Shown piece by piece: positions 1 to 12,589 of a DNA stretch of 64,000 bases. Position numbers and translations under genes: made by a program. Where the stretch lies: assembly GCA_039881145.1 (NCBI GenBank), contig JAYKKI010000095.1, forward strand, positions 4,577,501 through 4,641,500, written 5' to 3'. The notes beneath the pieces were generated by a model that worked only from the letters and a program-made list of their open reading frames with translations, was not told the DNA's origin and made no database searches. Positions within the stretch are counted from its first letter, which is position 1; every line of letters begins with the position of its first letter. The stretch comes from Druceiella hillmani (lineage: Eukaryota > Arthropoda > Insecta > Lepidoptera > Hepialidae).

Positions 1-2035
1 CTAATTGAGGTGTACGATATCAGTATTTTCGTACTACGATATCCTGTTACGAGTATGTAAAATAATAGATACATATACCTGTTACAAAATACTAAGTTGT
101 ACGCGGCACATATTTGCTTGTCACGTGTTTGGTCGAAGGCACGCAATATAAACACTCATCATAAACTATTCAATATCTTTTTTGCTTTTTACATACCGGA
201 ATTTCTCATGTTTTGGTCTTTCATTTATTTAAATGAAACTAAACAAAAAGTGACAACAATAAAATCTAATTGTTATTGTCCTATTGTTTTAAACTTTTTG
301 TCACGGGTCTTCAGAGACTATGAATGAACACGTGCGCTTAACATGTCAGTACGCAATGGAGTTTAGACAGACTGGAGAATACTTAGGACGAAACGAGCAC
401 AAAGTACGAGTATATGAGATACTAGCTTACCCAAGAATATGACATATTACGAGTATGAGCCCATTACGTGAACTTTTTTGTCTCATTTTTCTCCTAAAAT
501 GGGATTTCGATGATGATAGGTATAGCCTGCGTACAGCCGTAATCGTTTTGTCTCTTTTGCTGTCACAATAGTTGAGCTATTACAAAGAAAGACAGAAAGC
601 TGCATATTTTGCAACAATTATCTGCGAAACGTCATACGCTAATATGTCCGTTCCACTCCATTACTTGGTCTCGGATTAGAGTATATACACGCGTCTCCAG
701 CCACTAAACGCTTTCGCGCTGTTCGACAAACAATATCGATTGCCAGGCTCGGATATATGTCAGCGGGAATACTCAATATGATGACTCAATAAATAAGCTG
801 ACATATTTTTTATTTTCATTTTGATTTCTGACATATTCCTTTTATCGTATAATATCGTATACGATAAAAGATCCCGATATCGATATCCTATAATATCGTA
901 GCGTAATAATATATAGTATAATACTATAATCTTCGTTAAAGTATATGTTTTCTAACACACGAAAATGTTTAAAATCGGATGTGCGGTTCATTTATTAGAG
1001 ATAACAAACGGGCTTGTACTTTATACATTAGTATAGACAAATTATTTTCATTACCTTTCATTGGAAACTAAAACCTTCTCCAACATTTGGGGAATCAAAC
1101 GAATTCCGTGAAGGGAAAAGTCTTTGACGTAATGCATTGATGAAAGTGCTGACTTCATCGACCGGAACACATGTTGAAGTTATATCCGGTGAATACGATA
1201 GGATAGAATTACCTTGTCTCCATCTAAGTTTTATTTAATAGGTTTAACAACATGAGGCCTTGCCACGTTAAACAACTCCCTCCCCTCTGTCCGAAATTGC
1301 TGAATCAAAGACAATGAAAAAAATACAGTCAGTGGAATATGTCTTCACAATCACAGAAGAACTATATCGATTATCCTAAGTCTCATAGTTATTTTCACGC
1401 CTATGAACTACTAGGAAGTATGCTAATACAATGAAAGATAATATATAAAAACTTTTATAAATAAGTCAATAGAAATACTTTGCACCCTTAATGTTTAAAC
1501 CATTATATGTATTGTTATTAAGTACGTGCGATTTTTACTTGTACTCAAATGGTGATTTGGTTAGAATCCACTTGAAATGTATCAATTGAACTCGATAATG
1601 CTCACTATCAATAGTTTCGGATAGTTTTAACAGGAACATTATACCCTTTTGGTTATACGTCCAAGCTAAATAGGGTATGTGTCATAACATTTCATTCTTG
1701 TATCTGCTCCCGTTCAAAAGGGATTTTCACTTAACAATATATTTTTTATTTCTTTGGATTTTCTGTGCTCTTTATCTTCTGTATCAGAATGTTCGATACG
1801 CTTGTATAGATTTCTTTCCAATAAAATAATAAAACGAAACGTCTCACAAATATTGCATATTTGGAATAATTTACTACATGATATAATAAAAACAAGTGTT
1901 GTAAACTCCCCAAACGGATGTCAGAAATGAAGTTTTAAATAGTAGTTTAAATTGAATGTATTACTAACATAATTATTAATAAATAATAAGATGATCAACA
2001 TTTGCAAAGGCGGAATCATATGCAAGAAACATCAT
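1..2035. other. Non-coding AT-rich DNA, no gene seen
   Basis: No reading frame here has a recognisable domain or exon-like codon bias. The stretch is mixed AT-rich sequence with short repeats of 'atatcgta' around 840-905. I see no splice-flanked open segment and no transposon protein remnant. Confidence 0.5.
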
Positions 2036-2039
2036 TTAT

Positions 2040-2105
2040 TTGTGCGCGTGTGAGTCTGTGTACGCTTTTGTGTGTTTGCACTTATGTACATATATACATA
2101 CACGC

Positions 2106-2137
<32 letters not shown>

Positions 2138-2162
2138 ATATGTATGTGTATATACACACACG
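2040..2162. repeat. (TG)n/(CA)n microsatellite
   Basis: Alternating TG tracts with interruptions run from about 2040 to 2162, densest at 2104-2140, followed by TA/CA steps. The His/Thr and Cys/Val open frames crossing it on both strands are products of the dinucleotide repeat, not genes. Confidence 0.9.
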
Positions 2163-2260
2163 CATTTAAATTCTGATAAAAATAGTGCCTTCCGAGAATG
2201 CTCAAATACCATCAAAAATATACCATATAAAATGTTTCCTAGACTCATTATCCCTTTAAT

Positions 2261-2608
2261 CTAACCTTTATGAAATTTCATGTAGGACCAAACTCTAAAT
2301 AAGTATAAACGTTGGTCTATTACATACTGGATACTACTGAAATAGTTCCGCGACACAGCTAAGCCACATCCTGAAATTTCGTTCTCTATTCTCAAAATTC
2401 CAATCCGAAATTTGGGTTTCCAAATATTATCCAGACCAAAGTTAGGAGAGCGAATTGTTTCGAGAAAAGATACTATGGTACTCCGCTCGTCTTGGCTCTT
2501 TCTGGCGGCACTGCCATGCTCCCAGAACCTTTTAGAACTTCGAACAGGCCCGGAGAAATTCCGTAATGAGAAACTAAACAGAAACCTCTTAATTGAAAGA
2601 TACGTCAA
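2261..2608 (-). other. Unrecognised 115-codon open frame
   Basis: An open frame of 115 codons lies on the minus strand in a stretch with somewhat higher GC than its flanks. It is rich in Arg, Ser and Phe (it contains SFSLRNFSGPVRSSKRFWEH) and shows no transmembrane segment, signal peptide or domain I know. The overlapping plus-strand frame at 2412-2612 is also open, so at most one is meaningful. It could be the remains of a transposon protein or chance. I do not assign a function. Confidence 0.15.
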
Positions 2609-2612
2609 TTAG

Positions 2613-4240
2613 CCTTTATCTTTGCTAATTGCCCATCTGAAGTTGTATAAATAAATAAGTATATTGTATAAAATAAAGAAATATTCAGGTTGAATAATAA
2701 CCAAGTTGACATTTTTAATCATTTTCTATACAATTTTTTACTACTAATTTCACTGAATAAGCAAAGTTGTGAACTTCTAGGTGGCGCTTTCGCTGTGCAC
2801 GCAGTGAACAGAGGGCGTTAGACTCGTAGAGCAACTCTGTGTATAACGCTTGTGACTCAGTAACATTTACAAATTAAATTTGATAACCTTTGTCATGGAC
2901 CAACTTTCGGCATTTTTTAAATAAATGCTTTTTTAGTAATTATATGCTTCAATGTGCGATACGAAGAAATATATTAATTATTGAATTAAAAACATTTATT
3001 ATTACGAAATCAATTCAAAATTTTGTTCGTAAAAAATATATTGTTTTCTTATATTATTTTTCAAATCTTATGTATGCCAATAATTAATTGTTACATCGGT
3101 ATTAAACATATTAAGGTGAATCAATACGACTGAAACACAAAAATAAATCTGAACGAAATGCATTATTAAGGAGTAAAACTAAAGAGCTGGCACCAAATAT
3201 ATTTTCGAAAAAAATATATTCAGAGAACTATAAATAAACTATGGGGAAGAAACAGACCCCTTTTCAGATATTGAGCTGTTTATATGTTTGTGTGTTTGAA
3301 TGGTAATAAAACCAAAACTATTGAATGGATATCTATAGTTTTCAATGATTTTTAGCTCAAAGTCCCAGGATTTAAAACAGGTTTTACGAATGTATGTAAC
3401 TCACAATCGAACGCGATGATAAAAAATTAAGAAATACTGTCCGTTAGGCCATTTGTTTATGTTTATATAGCACAAAGGTTCCCAAGTTGTTTACTAATTA
3501 TCTATTCATCACCATAGCAAGAGACATACACAGACACAGAGCATTGACTACTGGCAATGGTCCCTCATGCCATAGTAGTCAACTCAGTAGCGATAAAAAA
3601 GCTGGTTTAAAAACAGAATTATTTTTATTGTGATGTGATATGCACTTTTAAATGGACAAAAAAGCTTCCTTCTAATCTTTAAATGCGGACTCATCAATAT
3701 CGTGACTCGTAAACCATTAGCCATAGTATATAGCGGTCTATGGACGGAAGGGAATACTCTGGTGTTGTAAACTTTTCAAACAGTGTTTTTTTTCATGATT
3801 GTCAACATGGCATACACTTGTAGATAGGGTGAAAGTAAATATTTTTGTCGACTTTATTTATTTTGTTAGTCTATCATAGTGTTTTTTTTACGTATAACAA
3901 TTTATGTTTTTTGTCGTAACTTTAGATATTGTTTATTATATTGTAATTTATTCATACTTACAAAAATAAGCTACAAATGTTAAAAAAATTATTATGTTTT
4001 GCGACTTTTTTACGACTAACTGCGACCCTAGGCTGGGTAAATAGACTTATTGAAATGGCTTTTTAACGACAATTCTTATAAAGTATAATATGTTTGCGAA
4101 CCCCTAAATACATGTCAATACATTATTATAACTTTAGATCATAAATTAGTAATATTGTCATAGGTATAAGTTAATTAGGGTTAAAAAATGTTCTGTGCGA
4201 TATATGTATATTAGCACTGCAATATCGATCAGCTGATGTA
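2613..4240. other. Non-coding AT-rich DNA, no gene seen
   Basis: Low-complexity AT-rich sequence. The only GC-richer patch is about 2780-2840. No exon-like segment or repeat array is recognisable. Confidence 0.45.
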
Positions 4241-4299
4241 CCCCGGCCGTTTGCGCTCGCAGAAAATCAAATAATTGAATGCCAGTACGTCGTGCGCAG

Positions 4300-4472
4300 G
4301 GCGCTACCGTTTCCTGCCGCTGTGGCCGCGCGAGGCAGCGGCGCGCGACGCTCGCGCGGTTCGCGACTGCTGTGAGTCATGCTGCGGTTACGAGCTCGCG
4401 TACGCGCCTACGCACCGCGCCCTCTACGCGCCGCGCACGCCGCCGCCCGCCCACCTCAACTCTATGCCGACG
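4300..4472 (+). CDS. Isolated internal exon of an unidentified host gene
   Basis: This is the best host-gene candidate in the window. In the frame with codons starting at 4302 the segment is open, very GC-rich against an AT-rich background, and most codons end in G or C, as in conserved insect exons. It ends at ACG|GTGAGT (intron from 4473), a consensus donor in phase 0. An in-frame TAA at 4272-4274 means the exon starts after it; possible acceptors are the AG at 4298-4299 (used here, 173 bp, phase 1) or the AG at 4284-4285. The peptide reads RYRFLPLWPREAA, then a cysteine cluster DCCESCCGYELAYAP, then THRALYAPRTPPPAHLNSMP. The paired cysteines could be a palmitoylated juxtamembrane segment or a metal or disulfide site, and the proline-rich end suggests a flexible region. 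No partner exon is visible nearby, so the flanking introns would be long. I do not recognise the protein family. Confidence 0.6.
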
Positions 4473-5280
4473 GTGAGTCTCAGTAGCCTTAACATTTTTA
4501 ATGACATAATTATATTCATAATATTTAACAATTGTTGTCGTATTTGTAGCCAATTTAAAGAAAATTTATTTTCTCAATTTAGAAACTTGATGGTGAAATA
4601 AATATTTAAAGAATCACAAAGAAAATCTGTAAAACAATTGTTATAACATAAATTTATGTAAAAATACTAAAATATAATATAAATGATTACGTATCCAGGC
4701 TGTTTTTAAATTGGTACTAAGTCAGCTTCAACAGATATTTATTGAGTACAAAATAAGACTTTTATAATCAATACTTCTTCTTTGTATCTTATTCCGTTTT
4801 TGAGATACAATATTTTAACGTCACCACGAGGGTTAAACATCCTGCAATACAAGCACGCTGGGCGCCGTGAAAAAAAAATATCGATGTACTAATTAACTAA
4901 CATCCTATAAAAACAAAGAAATAATGTCATTATTTTCGATTTCCGTAATGTTTACTGCATAAACTTCTATTAAATTAAGTTTTATATTCATATTAAGTTC
5001 TACAGTATATTAACTAGGTTTATGTTGGTTATTATGTTTGATGAGACAAAATCAAAATACGAAGGGAGGTCAAAAATTTCATGGAATATGGTGGAAGGAA
5101 GGTAAAAAATAAGGTGCTATTTTTTCAATATATTTTCTCTTAACTCAAACACATTACTCAGATCTGTCAATTAATATATTTATGGCTTCAAAAAAAAACC
5201 TTTTCTCTTTATCTTAAAAACAACCTAAAATTGGAGACAATCTCTTAATCATAACTAAATTTTTGACACTTTTATAATTA
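4473..5280. other. Putative intron, AT-rich, no second exon seen
   Basis: The sequence turns AT-rich immediately after the GTGAGT donor at 4473-4478. The open frame continues only into low-complexity Ile/Phe/Asn codons and stops at 4601, which fits reading into an intron. Confidence 0.45.
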
Positions 5281-5284
5281 TTCT

Positions 5285-5845
5285 ATGTGCAGGATATCTT
5301 TTGTGCTCCAGAAATCCGCCACCATGACTTTTCCGGTCCACCTTGAACTTCTTATTGCGTAGGGTACCTTTTGTATGCAACTGCATGGACTTTGTTTGAA
5401 TTCAAGCTTGTAATGACGAACTCAGTTTCCAATATCTGTAACAATTAGGCTAAAAATTTCATCCTTAGCCTCTCTACAAAGATCCACACAGTCACGTGAA
5501 CACTCGATACATTGTTGCTTTTGCGTTGGCGTGAGTTTTCTCGGGCTGATTTTTGACATGTCAAGATGATCATGAACAATATTTAGAATGGTTGTATAAG
5601 ATACTTCGAACATCCTTTCTGCTTCTTCCAATACAAGTTTTCCGACTTTCTCAATAATGCCCGCGGAAGTGGCCTCAATGGGCAGTCCTGAGCGCGGATC
5701 TTCTTCGATTGAACATCTTGCAGATCAAGGTTTTCCTAGAACAAGAGTCCGGTAAACTGATGACATCTAATTCAATATGACTTATGATGTTTTTTTGCTC
5801 TGTCAGGAATTTGACGACGTCTCGAAATTTTATTTTCTCCATTGT
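5285..5845 (-). mobile_element. Mariner-family transposase remnant
   Basis: Read on the minus strand from an ATG at 5840-5842, the translation begins MEKIKFRDVVKFLTEQ, which resembles the N-terminus of mariner (Tc1/mariner superfamily) transposases. The best-preserved piece is at 5422-5631: MEEAERMFEVSYTTILNIV, then HDHLDMSKISPRKLTPTQKQ and CIECSRD. This matches the family's second helix-turn-helix region and the 'K..P..L...QK..R...' block ahead of the catalytic domain. The segment that should carry the first catalytic aspartate (family VTGDETW) reads VTDIGN and then a stop. A later frame carries a KKFKV-like block near 5310-5340. Several frameshifts and stops break it, and only about the first half of the usual roughly 345 residues is recognisable. 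I could not find the terminal inverted repeats. The element is dead. Confidence 0.85.
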
Positions 5846-5909
5846 CGGTGATTTCTTCCGGAATAAGTTGCTTGTTCGATGATAGCTCAGAGGTTAACGA
5901 CACAATTAA

Positions 5910-8900
5910 GTTGAACCTTGATATATACTCGTAATCAGTCTCTCATTAGTAACTATGTGAACAAACAACTCCCACCCCCTGCGATCCCCTCCATTCTATG
6001 TACTTTTTGACTCATCTTAGTATATTTTTTAATTTGCTCATTTCTTTGCCGGCGCTAATCTCTTAACCGCGTGTTTAGTATTAATGTTAAAAATCATACA
6101 CTTTCAGGATTTTTTAAATTATTTACCATTATGATATAATCCACAGAAACATGAGTAATCAAAAATGGAATAAAAATTGGAGAACACTGCTCAAACGATA
6201 TAAGGTAGAGAAAGATAGGCTTATTTATTGATAGATATTTGTAATGAGGGATATATTTAAGAAAATTAAATACTACAAATATTAGATTGCAAAAATTCTC
6301 AAACATCTCTAGTATATACAAAGAATACAAATTTAGCGTTCGATCTAGAAATCGATTAGTAATTTAGTTCTGACGAAAAAAGAGAAAATAAAGTATTGTA
6401 ATTACAAAATGAAAACTTAAAATGCTCTTGCCTCATAAATTTTGTTTAGGGCGAAAAACAAGTGAAGCAACACGCAATGTATGCGCAACGATTAAAGATG
6501 TATTCTTCTATGAGACAGCCAAATATCGATTCCAAATTTGCTTAGAAGAAAATTTTGATCTCTTCGTCAATCTTCATATGGAGCGACTTCTATATTAGAT
6601 TTAGAAAAATTAAAACCCTTGAAGGAAAATTTATAGATCCCAGGTTAAGTTTATGTTATATAACAGAGCTACTCTCACAAACTTACACATGCAATAGAAA
6701 AACAACTTCTCGGTTTGGGGAAAAAATTAAAGTTATTGTTTTGGCAACCGCATGAATTAATACTTCAACAGAGATGTTGGTGGTCTGATGATGTGGTTAT
6801 CAATAACTTCAGAAGAAGGCCTACTTGAGCTTGGAGATTTCAATATACTAATAAATTATATCAAAATTGGAAAGCCAAAGAATTCCACAAGAAAGAAATT
6901 TGAACCATAGATACACGCTAGCGACAAGAGATAGATAATGATGATGAATATTAAGCTGATAAAATTTAAAAAAAATTAAATAATTTCAAATAACCACCGA
7001 ATAAAAACCGCAATGAAAACTATAAAATAACGAAAATATGATTACTTGATTGGAACTTTGCGGTACAATATCGTTTCCGAACATAAATAAATTTGCAAAA
7101 TACTGCTACAGATTTTTGAAATAGGTACTGAGTCGAGTCCTCTTACCTCTCTTACCCACATGCACACCCATGCAAACAGAGATGAGTGCTACATTTCACT
7201 CGGTACCAATTAGATGGGATCATAATAGTTATATCCTTCCAAATAAAAGAAGTATCATCCAAATCTATTGAAAAACGCTAGATATGCGAGGTAACATTGT
7301 ACATGTTACCACGCATCTCTGGCGCTTCCAAATTGGCAAATACCAAAAAAAAACATAGCCAAATTGAACACATCCTCTCTTTTGAAATCGGTTGAAAGTA
7401 GATTTTATTAATTACATATTAATTATAGAACGATTTCGCAAGCTAACAGGGCGGATTAATAGGTTTCCAGTCTAAAAAAAAAATAATTGCGCACTGAATA
7501 AATAAAATTGCACCTATAGTGCAGTACTTTAGTCAAATTTAGTTACAATTTTATATGTTTGAAACTTTTAAATTAGTTGCGACTAACGATTTCAAAATGC
7601 TATTTCAATAGTCTATTTAAACAAAAAATCGAAAGGAACACAGAAGCAAATGTACCGCGACTTTTAATGTAGAGTTGCACTGCTACTGCATCCTTGGTAG
7701 TTTAATTAAACATGTTTCATTACGGTTTCAAATAAAATTAATGCTTTTAAAATTAATTCAATTTTTTCCGTATGAGGCTGTAGTTTTTTTAACGTCTATT
7801 TTCACTGCTCTGCTACTGTAAAAGATAACGTAATTATATATAACCAATTTTTTAATCTAAGATATTTTTCTCTACAAAAAATTTTATAGAAATCCATTAG
7901 GTCGTTAAAACCTAAAAGAAAGACAAACTAAAAGAAAGACAAAAAAAAACGACGTTTCTTATATTAGTAGGAATTGGAAAATAAAATCTATTTAGGACAT
8001 ATTGCAATAAGATTATTATTTTAGGAGATATAAGCACTCAAAATGGGACATAATATGTTACATCGTATCTCGCAGGGAACCCCCTCTAATGCCGGTACAT
8101 AATAATATATACACATGTATGTATATCTATGACGCTATATACACATAAACAGATTAAATACTAACTAGTAGTAATATTTGATTCATTTAGTGTGTATTTA
8201 CATACTATCTTTATTTATTTATGCATTTTTATATACGTAGTTGATACATAAGGCGGACTTATTACTAAGAGAGCAATCGCCTGCAGCCAAGCTATTCAGT
8301 ATATATGACACATTAATAAAAAATTTTGCCTTTTTTTTTTAAATGTGAGTTGAAAAGGAAAATAAAGACACATACGCCAGTCTCGCCCTTTATTAACACG
8401 TAATGGCTGATGCAAATTATCTCAGCCTATGTGTCGAATTTTTGGATTACTTTCGACTGTTATCTTTATTACGTAAGTGAGTTGTCTCGTCTTACTATTG
8501 TATATTTTTATTAACCTATTTTTTTATTTATTCATACAGTTATGAAAATGACATAGTTACAGTACGCATCATCACGACACATAACGAGTACCTATTTAAC
8601 CACTGTAACAATGTTCATACCACTGTAATGCAAATAAGATTAGTTGATCGAGATAACGTGGAAAATATGGGAATTCAGATATTTCTGTGTTAGATTCTAG
8701 TACTATGAAAAGATTATAGTTACATGGAAGTCGATAAACACGACGAACGAGACTATTCTTAATGAAACAAGACGCAAAAAAGGAAAACTTCTAGAAAATT
8801 GCTTCTCATCTTTATATATTTATTTATTTAAAAAAAAAACATGCCCAATTTACAGATTTATCTGAAACGGGGTATGGAAGGACATAAGATCAAGGAATTA

Positions 8901-9115
8901 TGAAACAATAATAAATGAGACAGGAAGGTAGTAATAATAATAAATAAGAGAGAAACACACAGAAATTCGAATAAACAACATGCAGTGACCAGTCGTGCTC
9001 TTCTAAATAACTCCATAACACCATTTTGGAAGCGATCATTAGATCAAAAAAAAATTTCAACTGGATGCATTATACAAAACGTGTTAAATAGATGAATCAT
9101 ATCCGACCATGAAAT
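5910..9115. other. Non-coding AT-rich DNA, no gene seen
   Basis: A long AT-rich stretch with no exon-like segment. It holds a short near-palindrome at about 7293-7313 (ggtaacattgtacatgttacc) and poly-A/poly-T runs. Nothing recognisable as a transposon protein was found. Confidence 0.4.
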
Positions 9116-9119
9116 TTGA

Positions 9120-10870
9120 GAGGAATGAATAATAATACTCATACATTTTATAAGACATATAAATGTTACAGCTTATTGACTTTTTAAATATTTTCTTTAA
9201 TATGAGGATATAAGAAGCTTCATACAGAGACCAAATGACTACATTCATGTAAGAATATTACGGACTAAAATCGGGAGAATATCGTATGACAAATCCTAGT
9301 ACCTAGGTTTCGACGATATAACTCTGAAATGTGAGAAGATTCTCCATAATTACACCGAGAACCCGCCAGACCCCTTCGAGAGTAGTTCTGTCCGAGTCAT
9401 AACTAGGCACAAGGAGAACACGTAAGCGGGAGTACATCATCGTTGCACATTTGTTTACATTCAAATGTTGCTTAAACTCCGTCGGAATACTGATTCGATA
9501 TCACGTTGGAATAACTCACTATCAAATCGGCTATTGATACCTAAGAAGAGTTTTAAATAATCGGTAGACGGAAGGTAACGAGCAGTGTTGACAACGGAGG
9601 GCAAGTTGTTTATCATAATGATAAATAGAAGTGAACTTGAATTACTACCTTGACTGAGTTCATATTGATGTCTCTAAGCCGGGTGTATTGTTTACGAGTC
9701 TAAAGTAATTGGCGAAGAATTCTACAAGAACGGGAAATATTCCTGTCCAACAATTTTACAAATACTATACCATTATCAAATCGGTCAAACGCCTTTTTAA
9801 ATTCAAAATATGATACATTTATTTAACCACCTCGATCCAATTTCCTAGCCGCATAATCCACAAAATTAGTGAGATTAGTAAGGATTGAACGCTTCGGATG
9901 GAAACTGTGCTGGCAGTCCGCCAGCTAAGATTGGTTTTGCAAATAGACATGTCGATGCAAAACAGTTTCAAATATTTTAGCAAGAAAGATAGGTCTGTAG
10001 TTTCTTGCATCGGATCTGGAATCAAACTTGAAAAAATTATTATATAATTCTTAATGATACCGATGATTCACACTGATTTCCTTTTTATCAGGAACATAGT
10101 TAGTTAGAAGATTGTTTACTGAGGTATATAAAAATCTACAGGCCGGTAACTTTATGAATGTTGTTCCGAAACAATTTTGTTAATAATTCTAAAATATCAG
10201 CCTTACGGAAATCTCACTAGATTTCAGTCGCTTTATGCTCCGGCAGCGCTTCGCGATTTGATATATTTAACCTCTCGACCGGAGGGTGATACAGATTTGG
10301 ATGTACCAACTGCTCCGATGCTGATAGCAAGATCACGAATATTCCCGCTTCATAAAGTGAGCATAGGACCAAATCTAATTTCCTTCCGTCGCAATAGTCA
10401 CCCCATCGCACTTTTGCAAGTGACAATAGAACATAAAATATTTCACAACATATTGAGATGTACTAAGCAGATTAAAATCTCCAAGAATTACAATATTATT
10501 ATAATTAAATGAAAGAAGTAGGCATATATTGTGAATCACAAGCACTGGAAGGAATATATAAAATATATATGATTGCACAAAACGAATGGTGAGACACAAA
10601 CACAAAGGTCGATTTAGTTACGTTAACGTCTAGTGACGTCAGTTGTTTGGGTCGCATCCCGTCAGCAGCACGCTTCCTCCTTGGCGACCGAACCGCAATC
10701 AACTCGCACTGCCGAGAATCCACCAACGAATAGTTCTGCATTGCTAACTGAGTTATTAAGCCGTGTCTCAGTCAGTGCAAACAAATAGCAAGCACAGTCT
10801 CAGTAAACAACTTCATTTTCAATGATAATTCTTTAACATTTTGCTAGGAAATGTTAAATCACCACTTTTT
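9120..10870 (-). mobile_element. Jockey-like LINE: endonuclease plus reverse transcriptase, degenerate
   Basis: Pieces of a non-LTR retrotransposon ORF2 occur in the correct order on the minus strand. The apurinic/apyrimidinic-type endonuclease comes first: TETRLNN near 10760 (the family has TETW), a 'V R S P R R K R A' block near 10680, YIPSSACDS near 10560, ILGDFN at 10471-10488 (the GDFN catalytic motif), and RKLDLVLCSL near 10365-10390. The reverse transcriptase follows: RNYRPI near 10000, QHSFHPKRSILTNLTNFVDY near 9860-9920, EFKKAFDRFD near 9790, and INNLPSVVNTARYLP near 9590-9620. The expected (F/Y)ADD catalytic box is changed to STDY near 9560, so the enzyme could not work even without the many stops. 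Tail homology (LGVIMENLLTF) continues to about 9330 and weakly to 9120. The Jockey/CR1 group is the best fit. Neither a 5' UTR nor a 3' tail is clear. Confidence 0.88.
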
Positions 10871-11214
10871 TGTAGAGATATTTTTAGCCACGCATCCAGT
10901 TTAAAAAATACGTTGTGCGAGGAACCGGGTGAGTGACCTTGAAGGATTGACCTTTATTGTTTCATTTGTTGGTTGTGCAGATTGAATCTGGACATATTGC
11001 TTTAGTATACTTGAGGACCGCTTCCACTATTGTATCGGGATGGAAATCCCATACGTGCAGTAATTTTACTTTAGGCACTATTTCCACCATTCTATCCAGG
11101 TTGTCATAGCAACCCTTAAAGGACCCCTAACATCCCACTTTATACAAAAGAAGTGACTTTCGAAGGTCCCCTAATCCCTAATCTACCGTGTCTATCATCA
11201 AACGCTTCCACCCA

Positions 11215-11900
11215 ATAGAGTTAGAGAGTGTCACCACGCAGAGAGCCAGTCAGAGCCTCCATTTTATCTAGAACGCATTTAGCAAACGTTCTAAATGACT
11301 CAAAGCGCGGTCCACTTCCAACCAAGTATCGATGAATAAAGGAGCCAAATTCCAAGAAACCGCGGGTTTCTACTTTACTTTCATGACGTATGCTCTCCAG
11401 TAAAACTCTACGCGCATCGTCCTGCTCACTGCAATCAAACAGAATGTGCTCCATGTCCTGCGTCTCGTAACCGCAGGTACATGCCGGATTATTTCTGAGT
11501 GCTAGTCTATGTGAATTTGCGCGGAAGGCGCCATGTCCCGTAAGGAATTGCGACGTGTAGTAGTTGAATTTGAGCCAGGTTTCTCGATCAGGTCAGAAAT
11601 AGTGGGGAAAAATTTCCTAGTTGTTTCGTCCTTTGAATTCGGCGAAAACCATCTAGTCTGCCAGTGAGCACAATCGATCTCAAAAGATACGTCTTTTTCG
11701 TGTGCTAGAGTGTTCATCTACTATGAACTCGAATGAAGTGATCCTGCTTCATAATTTTTTCCTCGCACCAACAAAAAATTAGCCGCGCTTTCTGCGATCG
11801 CTAGGTCTACAGGCAGAAGACCCGCCAAAACCGGAATGCATCCATTGAACAGGTCCTGTAAGCTTTGGTCAGAGCCGTGAGCGGCATGTCAAAATTGGTA
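11215..11900 (-). mobile_element. R1-clade-like LINE, C-terminal remnant
   Basis: On the minus strand, starting near 11890, the translation reads ALTKAYRT and then, after a frameshift, GLLPVDLAIAESAANF, a block that follows the reverse transcriptase in R1-type elements. Next come HWQTRWFSPNSKDETTRKFF and, after another frameshift, QFLTGHGAFRANSHRLALRN. The C-terminus carries CTCGYETQDMEHILFDC (about 11432-11481), a C-X1-C-X8-H-X4-C zinc knuckle typical of the R1 clade. The frame stops at 11221. In-frame stops near 11705 and at least two frameshifts make it a pseudogene. The 3' UTR probably lies between about 10920 and 11215, next to the 5' end of the neighbouring Jockey-like element, which is on the same strand. 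Confidence 0.85.
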
Positions 11901-12202
11901 AATGGTAATTGTAGTATCGTAATGTGATTGCGATTATGGCAATACACAGTGGTCCAACCCCGTCATTTGCAGCGGGTAGCTGTAGATGCTGGAATATTAC
12001 GTGGAAAATGAGAAACTGAAAAGGAGATTTGTTATTGAAGCTTCTATCAAAAACTTTAATAACGGTTCAAAATATATAAAAGTCGTCATGAATGAGTGAA
12101 CACTCTTATAATGATTCAGAAATAAACCTCAAGGCATTCACTTCATATTTTTGATAAAAGGTGATATGTATGCCCCTTAAGTTTAATATTTCCGACTTCC
12201 GA

Positions 12203-12272
12203 TTATTAATACCGTCCATTGTAATTCAAAAATATAGTAAAGTATTGAATCACAATGGATGGTACTAATAAT
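12203..12272. repeat. Imperfect hairpin with about 27-bp arms
   Basis: The arm ending at 12229 (ataccgtccattgtaattca) and the arm starting at 12245 (tgaatcacaatggatggtac) are reverse complements with a few mismatches, around a loop of about 15 nt. This could be a decayed small fold-back element. There is no evidence that it is transcribed. Confidence 0.7.
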
Positions 12273-12589
12273 ATAATATGGAAGGCTTGTTATTTTAAAA
12301 ATTGCCTTCTATTGATCCGTTCTATTCTCATAGAGTGTACTAAGGTATTCAAAATATTACACAGCTTTATCAGTTTCAAATTATTTTCGCACTCAATTTA
12401 GTTTCAAATATCAAAATAGTTATAAACGTACGCATTTAAACCAGTTACTAATGATCTTTCACAAGTCAATAAAAAAAGAACCAAACAAAACACATAGTTG
12501 AATGCATGTATTGGACGCACGTTACACATGCTCTCGAGGTAATGCAACAATGCAACAAGACTCATCTTTGTATCATGCGTCTGCTTCCT

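Noticed and set aside
2040..2264. Cys/Val-rich and His/Thr-rich open frames on both strands
   Set aside because: They are translations of a (TG)n/(CA)n microsatellite.
4279..4476. Arg-rich 65-codon frame starting MPVRRAQGATV
   Set aside because: It is the out-of-frame shadow of the exon. The other frame has the normal GC-rich third-position pattern and amino-acid mix.
10177..10512. 111-codon plus-strand frame
   Set aside because: Antisense to the LINE endonuclease; the minus strand carries the GDFN and LDLV motifs.
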